From contig JBDTLT010000301.1 in the NCBI GenBank assembly GCA_039934635.1, positions 1-6,033 of the forward strand: a stretch of 6,033 nt of DNA, written 5' to 3'. This document shows, in pieces, positions 1 through 3,925 of this stretch. Origin of the DNA: DATLFA01 sp039934635. Lineage in GTDB: Bacteria; Actinomycetota; Acidimicrobiia; Acidimicrobiales; WLNW01. Each line of letters opens with the position of its first letter. Within the stretch, counting starts at the first letter, position 1. The position numbers and the translations under genes are program-made. The notes below the pieces were generated by a model, which made no database searches, had not been told where the DNA came from, and was given only the letters and a program-made list of their open reading frames with translations.

Positions 1-2
1 CG

Positions 3-74
3 CGACTGGTGTGGCACAAGCATCGGTGGTGTTGCCGCGGCCGCGAGTGCGAGGCCGGGTCGTGGACGATTGAG
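3..74 (+). pseudogene. ISL3-family transposase fragment (zinc-finger region)
   Basis: The plus-strand frame starting at position 3 reads RLVWHKHRWCCRGREC, then EAGSWTIE, up to the IS21 tip at 75. Basic and aromatic residues, then a C-x4-C pair, then a G-S/T-W/F-T-x-E ending are typical of the N-terminal zinc-finger region of ISL3-family transposases, which follow roughly R-W-x-C...C...T-F/W-T-E. Only 24 codons are visible. The gene enters from the left edge and stops at the IS21 boundary, so its C-terminal part is lost or lies elsewhere. The frame stays open into IS21, but the residues beyond 74 are element sequence and do not look like ISL3. The family call is by recognition of a short motif and is moderately sure. 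Confidence 0.55.
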
Positions 75-96
75 TGTGTCAACTCGGGTTGGCCCC
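75..96 (+). repeat. IS21 terminal repeat L1 (outer, istB side)
   Basis: This 22-bp outer terminal repeat begins TGTG and ends TTGGCCCC. It matches the inverted outer repeat at 3904-3925 at both its ends (TGTG and TGGCCCC), with a divergent centre. Multiple terminal repeats are the known IstA binding sites in IS21-family elements. The assignment here rests on the match among four copies. Confidence 0.75.
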
Positions 97-98
97 AT

Positions 99-120
99 TG
101 TGCTTGCTGGTTTTGGTCCC
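99..120 (+). repeat. IS21 terminal repeat L2 (inner, istB side)
   Basis: This is a second copy of the 22-bp repeat, beginning TGTGCT and ending TTTTGGTCCC, in direct orientation and 24 bp inward of L1 (start to start). It shares TGTGCT with the outer right copy and the TTTGG..CCC tail with the inner right copy. It lies between the istB stop codon and the element tip. Confidence 0.65.
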
Positions 121-146
121 ACTTGGTGGTGATTGGTGATCGTTGT

Positions 147-923
147 TTACGCGGTTTTGCGTCGGGTGCGGGTGCGGGTGGTGCGGAGTCGGTAGCTGTT
201 GGTGCCGGTTTCGAGGATGTGGGCGTTGAAGGTGACTCGGTCGACGATGGCGGCGACGAGGCGGGGGTCGGCGATGACGTTGCCCCATTCGCTGAACGGG
301 AGGTTCGACGCGACGGCGACGCTGGCTTTTTCTTCGCGTTCGGTGAGGATTTGGAAGAGCAGTTCGGCGCCGCGGGCGTCGAGTTGGACGTAGCCGAGTT
401 CGTCGAGGCAGAGCAGATCGAGGCGTCCGTAGCGGGTCACGAGTCGGGAGAGGCGTCGTTCGTCGGCGGCTTCGGCGAGTTCGTTGACGAGTTGCGCGGC
501 GGTGGCGTAGCGGACGCGGTGTCCTTGTTCGCATGCGGCGATGCCGAGACCGATCAGTAGGTGGGTTTTGCCGGTGCCGGAATCGCCGAGGAGCACGATC
601 GGTTCGCCGGCGGCGAGGTAGGCGCCGGCGGCGAGGGTGGCGATGGTCGCGGGGTTGATTGTTGGTGCGGCGTCGAGGTCGAAATCAGCGAGGCGTTTGG
701 TGCGCGGGAAGCGGGCTTCGTTGATGCGGCGTTGGCGGCGTCGTTCGACGCGTTCGTCGACTTCGGCGGCGAGGGCTTCGGCTAGGAACGCGAGGTAGCT
801 CTGTTGTGTGCGTTGCGCGATGTCGGCGAGTCGTGTGGCTTCGCTGCGCACGACCGGTAGTCGCAGTTCGCGTGTGGCTGCTGCGATCGCTGCGGTTGCT
901 GCTGTGTCGGTCTTGTTGGTCAT
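147..923 (-). CDS. istB: IS21 helper ATPase IstB
   Basis: IstB is the AAA+ ATPase that works with the IstA transposase to select and remodel target DNA during IS21 transposition. The 258-residue product has the usual length (about 250-260). An N-terminal helical part (about 1-80, rich in Arg, Ala and Glu) is followed by the P-loop GDSGTGKT at 113-120. The Walker B strand LLCLDE ends at D174/E175. A sensor-type strand with ASNLPFSEW lies at 205-213, and a likely arginine finger is in DRV near R229. The tail is strongly basic (RTTRTRTRRKTA). The start is ATG at 921-923, overlapping the istA stop as ATGA with a GGAGG ribosome site just upstream. The gene looks intact. Its expression depends on the istA transcript, now interrupted 0.4 kb upstream by IS256, so translation may be reduced unless transcription reads through from the IS256 transposase gene, which points the same way. 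Confidence 0.95.
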   Translation of the reverse strand: MTNKTDTAATAAIAAATRELRLPVVRSEATRLADIAQRTQQSYLAFLAEALAAEVDERVERRRQRRINEARFPRTKRLADFDLDAAPTINPATIATLAAGAYLAAGEPIVLLGDSGTGKTHLLIGLGIAACEQGHRVRYATAAQLVNELAEAADERRLSRLVTRYGRLDLLCLDELGYVQLDARGAELLFQILTEREEKASVAVASNLPFSEWGNVIADPRLVAAIVDRVTFNAHILETGTNSYRLRTTRTRTRRKTA

Positions 924-938
924 TGGGCCTCCAGGAGG
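920..938 (-). promoter_or_regulatory. istB ribosome binding site and ATGA stop/start overlap
   Basis: On the minus strand GGAGG (928-932) precedes the istB ATG (921-923) by four bases, and the istA TGA (920-922) overlaps that ATG. This is a standard layout for translational coupling of the two transposition genes. CCTCC lies directly upstream of the GGAGG (933-938) and could pair with it in a short stem, so that ribosomes finishing istA would expose the site. The stem is small, and this last point is only a suggestion. Confidence 0.7.
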
Positions 939-1337
939 TCGTCGTAGTGGGCGATGGACGGGGCGGGTCGATCGAAGCGGCTGAGGCCTTCTCCGATGGG
1001 CACGATCGTCGCGATTGTTGGCTCCGCGGCGCGGCGCGCTTCGATCGCGATCACTGCGGCGTCGATCGATCCTGCGTTGAGCGCGCGGTCGATGCCGGCG
1101 ATGAGCGCGTCGGCGGGGATGGTCCGATGCAACAGCAGCACCTCGATCAAGCAGCGTGTGCCGTCACGATCCCCGAGGCGTCGGCGGGCTTCGTGCCAGA
1201 GCTGTTCATGGGTTGACCCGAACGCGCCGCTGGCGCGCGCTCGAGCGAGCGCGGTCGCGCCGGGAAACGCGCCGGTCTTGATGGCCAGCACTTCGAGGTA
1301 GTGGTCCAACGCCAAGACCTCGTCGCCTTTGATGGCA
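920..1337 (-). pseudogene. istA: IstA transposase, C-terminal remnant downstream of the IS256 insertion
   Basis: This is the 3' part of the split istA. It joins in frame to the 5' part at 2709-3820 once the IS256 element and one target duplication are removed: ...AHHPR from the right side continues as AIKGDEVLALDHYLEV here. The joining Arg codon takes two bases from 2709-2710 and one from 1337. The part holds 138 complete codons and ends at TGA 920-922, overlapping istB. It is the helical, Ala/Arg-rich C-terminal region of IS21 transposases and contains no catalytic residue. The frame is open to the left of the duplication into IS256 only by chance; the residues encoded there are antisense to nothing functional and were left out. 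It has no credible start codon of its own. Confidence 0.85.
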
Positions 1338-1346
1338 CGCGGGTGA
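1338..1346 (+). repeat. 9-bp target duplication, left copy (IS256)
   Basis: The sequence cgcgggtga here is repeated exactly at 2709-2717. The copies directly abut the GGGG tips of the IS256-family element. IS256-family elements make 8-9 bp duplications. An undamaged duplication means the insertion is simple and has not recombined, and is probably recent. Confidence 0.9.
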
Positions 1347-1375
1347 GGGGTTGTCAAGAATTTTGTGTGAGGTGT
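1347..1375 (+). repeat. IS256-family terminal inverted repeat, left
   Basis: This 29-bp end matches the reverse complement of 2681-2708 with one gap. The outer five bases (GGGGT) and the inner 14 bases (TTTGTGTGAGGTGT) are identical, and the middle is diverged. The transposase stop codon begins on the last base of this repeat. Confidence 0.85.
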
Positions 1376-2670
1376 TAGTTGAGTGTGTCGGGGATGCGGC
1401 CGGGGAATGCGATGGCGAACGCGTTGAGTGCTTGTTTCCAGCCCTGCGTGTGGCTGCCGAGCTCTCCGCCTCGTTCGTGTCCGATGTTGACGATGGCGAG
1501 GTAGAAGATCTTCAACACGGCGTCGTCGGTCGGGAACGAGCCTTTGGTTTTCGTGACCTTGCGGAGCTGGTAGTTCAGCGACTCGATGGCGTTGGTGGTG
1601 TAGATGATCTTGCGGATCGCCGGGTCGAAATCCAGAAACGGGATGAACCGGTCCCAGTTCCGACGCCACAAGTCGATGATCGCCCCGTAGGTGTGTCCCC
1701 AGTTCGTTTCGAACTCGTCGAGGGCCACGGCTGCGGCGTCGACGTTCACCGCGTTGTAGATCGGCTTCAGCGCGTGCACTACCGCTCTGCGGTCCTTCCA
1801 TGAGCAGAACCGGATCGAGTTGCGGATGAGGTGCACCACACACGTTTGAACGATCGCCAGGGGCCACACCGCGCCGATCGCGTCGCTGAAGCCGGTGAGC
1901 CCGTCACAGCACACGATGCAGATGTCGTTGACGCCACGGTTGCGGAGCTCGGTGAGCACCCCGAGCCAGTACTTCGATCCTTCGTCGCCGACGCCGAGCC
2001 ACAGGCCCAGCACGTGTTTGCAGCCATCGAGGTCGACCGCCATAGCGATATAGACCGGCCGGTTCGTGACCCGGCCATCGGTGCGGACCTTCACCACGAT
2101 GGCGTCGAGGTACATGATCGGGTACATCTCATCGAGAGGTCGGGACTGCCATTCACGCAACTCCGGCAACACCGCGTCGGTGATCTTGGAGATCAACTCC
2201 GGTGAGATATCGACCTTGTACGCAGCGGCGAGATGCGACTGCACATCACGCGTCGTCACACCGCGCGACACCAGCGACAACACGATGTCGTTGAACCCCT
2301 CCAAGCGCCGGCTGTGCTTCGGAACCAGCTTCGGTTCGAAGTCGCCGTTGCGGTCACGCGGGATCCTCACCGGCACCGCTCCCGCATCAGTCAACACTGT
2401 TTTCGCTGACGTGCCATTGCGGTTATTGCCCGAGCCGTGACCCGCGCGGTCGCCTTGCTCATAGCCGAGATGCTCCGTCATCTCCGCCTCCATCGCCCGG
2501 TTCATGATCCGCGACGTCAACTCGGTCAACACCCCATCAGGACCCAACAACTCCAGGCCCTCAACCTCCACTTGCGCCATCAAACGATCCAACGTCGCCT
2601 CATCGATCAACGGCCTCGCCACAGTCTTGAACTCACTCTCAGTAGTCGACTTCTTCAAAGTGTCCTCCAT
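1375..2670 (-). CDS. IS256-family (Mutator-type) DDE transposase
   Basis: The gene encodes the 431-residue enzyme that cuts and joins the ends of its own element. Catalytic acidic residues are visible in family context: D189 in MYLDAIVVKVR, D256 in CCDGLTGF and E363 in TTNAIESLNYQLRK. The C-x2-H signature (C277, H280 in QTCVVHLIRNS) lies between the second Asp and the Glu. The N-terminal part contains the conserved stretch from about residue 65, EHLGYE, then GNNRNGTSAKTVLTDAG and VRIPRDRNGDFEP, typical of the DNA-binding half. The product is full length with no frameshift. The chosen ATG (2668-2670) begins ten bases inside the element end, with GAGGTG in the inverted repeat as a weak ribosome site about 11 bases upstream. 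A TTG four codons later has GGAGG five bases before it and is an alternative start. The stop TAA touches the left inverted repeat. Confidence 0.96.
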   Translation of the reverse strand: MEDTLKKSTTESEFKTVARPLIDEATLDRLMAQVEVEGLELLGPDGVLTELTSRIMNRAMEAEMTEHLGYEQGDRAGHGSGNNRNGTSAKTVLTDAGAVPVRIPRDRNGDFEPKLVPKHSRRLEGFNDIVLSLVSRGVTTRDVQSHLAAAYKVDISPELISKITDAVLPELREWQSRPLDEMYPIMYLDAIVVKVRTDGRVTNRPVYIAMAVDLDGCKHVLGLWLGVGDEGSKYWLGVLTELRNRGVNDICIVCCDGLTGFSDAIGAVWPLAIVQTCVVHLIRNSIRFCSWKDRRAVVHALKPIYNAVNVDAAAVALDEFETNWGHTYGAIIDLWRRNWDRFIPFLDFDPAIRKIIYTTNAIESLNYQLRKVTKTKGSFPTDDAVLKIFYLAIVNIGHERGGELGSHTQGWKQALNAFAIAFPGRIPDTLN

Positions 2671-2680
2671 ATCGGTTGGG

Positions 2681-2708
2681 ACACCTCACACAAAGAATTC
2701 AACACCCC
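2681..2708 (-). repeat. IS256-family terminal inverted repeat, right
   Basis: This end reads GGGGTGTTGAATTC inward on the minus strand and continues into TTTGTGTGAGGTGT, which is shared exactly with the left end. It supplies the premature stop of istA: the interrupted frame reads Gly-Cys and then TGA at 2699-2701. It also holds the GAGGTG that may serve as ribosome site for the transposase. Confidence 0.85.
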
Positions 2709-3820
2709 CGCGGGTGATGCGCCACGAGGACCGCTCCGGCGTAGACGTCGATCGTGTCGGCGCCGACGCGGACATCGACCCGGCGTCCGACATGACACGC
2801 CGGGACCGAATACAGACACCCACGGACCGATACCCGGCTCTTGCGGTCTACCCGATGCGCGCTCACCGCGGTGACGTCGAAGGGCTCAGCGGGCAGCGGG
2901 CGAAGCGTGTCGGCCTCGAGCGCGAAGTGCTCGGCGACAGTGATGCGCCGCTGCGCGATGAAACGCTGATCATCACGAGCTGCGCACGCGGCGAGAAATT
3001 CGTTGAGCTCGACCATCGAGTTCACATGTGGAACCGGAACCAGATGGCGGCGCCGGAACCGGCCGACCTCGCCTTCCACGCCACCCTTTTCGTGGCTGCC
3101 TTTGATGCCAGGCTGACAAAAAAAGCTATCGAAGCGGTAATGCGATCGCAGCGCAATGAACCGGTCCGACTCGATCCGGTCGCGGCCTTTCAACACCCGC
3201 TCGACCGCGGCTTTCAAGTTGTCGTAGCGGATCCGGCGCGCCACACCACCGAAGTGGTCGAACGCTCGGACGTGACCATCGAGGAACACTTCCTGCGCCT
3301 CGTTCAAATACGCCCGCGCGTAGCCACGACCCGACGCCGACAAACGCATGATGAACAACGACACCTCGACCAACACCCCGCCGAGATAAACGCTCGCCGC
3401 GCCGAAATCGACCTCAGCCTCCTCGCCCAACGGGTGGTGCTGAGGGATCATCACCTCAACGAGCGGCACATCCATACGCCGACGGACCTCAGCCACATAC
3501 CGGCGCACCGTCGACTCGCCCACCACCGCGCCGTGCTCCTCCACAAGACGCTGCCACACCCGCCGAGCCGTGTGCCGCTGCTTACGCGGCGCCACACGAT
3601 CCGCGTCCAACCAGCCATCAATCAACGGCTTCCACCGATCCAACGACGGCGCCGGCCGCGCCGACAACTTGCGCGCCGGCGGCACCGCCGACGCCAACGC
3701 CTGACGCACATCACGACGATGGACACGAAAACGCCGAGCCAGCTCACGAACCGACAAACCATCACGCTCGCTCGCCTTGCGGATCTGCTCGTACAACTTC
3801 ACCTTCGACCTCTTGGGCAT
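2699..3820 (-). pseudogene. istA: IstA transposase, N-terminal part truncated by IS256
   Basis: IstA is the IS21 transposase: it binds the terminal repeats and carries out the DNA cutting and strand transfer. This part encodes 373 residues from ATG 3818-3820 (MPKRSKVKLYEQIRK). The last two residues (Gly-Cys) and the stop come from the IS256 end. A helix-turn-helix lies at about residues 22-44 (LSVRELARRFRVHRRDVRQAL). The integrase-fold core has D138 (EAEVDFGAA), D200 (IRYDNLKAAV) and E249 (HEKGGVEGEVGRFRRR), so all three acidic catalytic residues remain. The 138-residue C-terminal region is cut off and lies at 920-1336. The frame extends upstream to a TTG at 3875-3877, but that lies inside a terminal repeat. 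The ATG fits the family's N-terminus better, although no strong ribosome site precedes it. The truncated protein could still bind IS ends, but full transposition is unlikely. Confidence 0.9.
2709..2717 (+). repeat. 9-bp target duplication, right copy (IS256)
   Basis: This is an exact copy of cgcgggtga at 1338-1346, next to the right tip of the IS256-family element. It lies within istA codons for His-His-Pro-Arg. Confidence 0.9.
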
Positions 3821-3846
3821 CACCCACGGTCGACGACGAACACCAC

Positions 3847-3856
3847 CCACCGGTGG
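3847..3856. other. 10-bp perfect palindrome upstream of istA
   Basis: CCACCGGTGG is a perfect palindrome between the inner right terminal repeat and the istA start. Its position in the istA leader would suit a protein-binding site or a small hairpin, but short GC-rich palindromes occur by chance and no promoter elements could be assigned around it. Confidence 0.3.
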
Positions 3857-3869
3857 ACCCCCCAAAGCC

Positions 3870-3891
3870 GGGGCCAAATCAGATGAGCACT
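3870..3891 (-). repeat. IS21 terminal repeat R2 (inner, istA side)
   Basis: On the minus strand this 22-bp copy reads AGTGCTCATCTGATT and ends TTGGCCCC. It differs from the outer copy at 3904-3925 at only two positions and sits 34 bp inward of it. A stop codon (TGA 3884-3886) within it closes the plus-strand RHS reading frame on the left. Confidence 0.8.
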
Positions 3892-3903
3892 ACCCGCCCA
3901 AGT

Positions 3904-3925
3904 GGGGCCAGATCAGATGAGCACA
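3904..3925 (-). repeat. IS21 terminal repeat R1 (outer, istA side)
   Basis: This outer repeat reads TGTGCTCATCTGATC inward and ends TGGCCCC. It is nearly identical to R2 and less similar to L1 and L2. The boundary at 3925 is set by the TGTG shared with the left tip and by the start of convincing RHS sequence at 3926. It contains, on the plus strand, the in-frame ATG 3917-3919 for the RHS frame. Confidence 0.8.

Larger units (their letters stand above)
1347..2708 (-). mobile_element. IS256-family (Mutator-type) insertion sequence, complete, inside istA
   Basis: This 1362-bp element carries a single intact transposase gene on the minus strand, bounded by 28-29 bp inverted ends that begin GGGGT and flanked by a perfect 9-bp duplication. 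Size, duplication length and transposase all fit the IS256 family. It lies in the same orientation as the istA gene it interrupts and cuts it after codon 371 of the predicted 509. Nothing visible prevents it from being active. The element is very compact: only 10 bp separate the right inverted repeat from the transposase ATG. Confidence 0.93.
75..3925 (-). mobile_element. IS21-family insertion sequence, interrupted by an IS256-family element
   Basis: The element carries istA and istB in the usual order on the minus strand. Its ends read TGTG inward on both sides, and each end bears two related 22-bp repeats. The present length is 3851 bp. Subtracting the inner IS256 element (1362 bp) and one 9-bp duplication leaves 2480 bp, normal for IS21 elements (about 2-2.5 kb). 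IS21 elements normally make 4-8 bp target duplications. Here the left flank ends in gattgag and the right flank begins ctcaccta, so no direct repeat is seen. The flanks also belong to different genes. With istA broken, this copy should need IstA in trans to move. The outer boundary could be 4 bp further out on each side, because TGAG and CTCA flank the tips symmetrically. Confidence 0.85.

Noticed and set aside
9..560. Plus-strand open frame starting in the ISL3 fragment and running over istB
   Set aside because: Only the first 22 codons (to 74) look like a real protein. The remainder is element terminus and antisense of istB.
1338..1867. Upstream extension of the IstA C-terminal frame into IS256
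   Set aside because: The frame is open only by chance within the IS256 transposase gene in another frame. Its residues are low-complexity Arg/His/Pro and do not continue the IstA homology, which resumes exactly at the insertion point.
2504..3886. Long plus-strand open frame (460 codons) across IS256 and istA
   Set aside because: It is antisense to the clear IS256 transposase and IstA frames, with Arg/His/Pro-rich sequence typical of a high-GC shadow frame and no domain.
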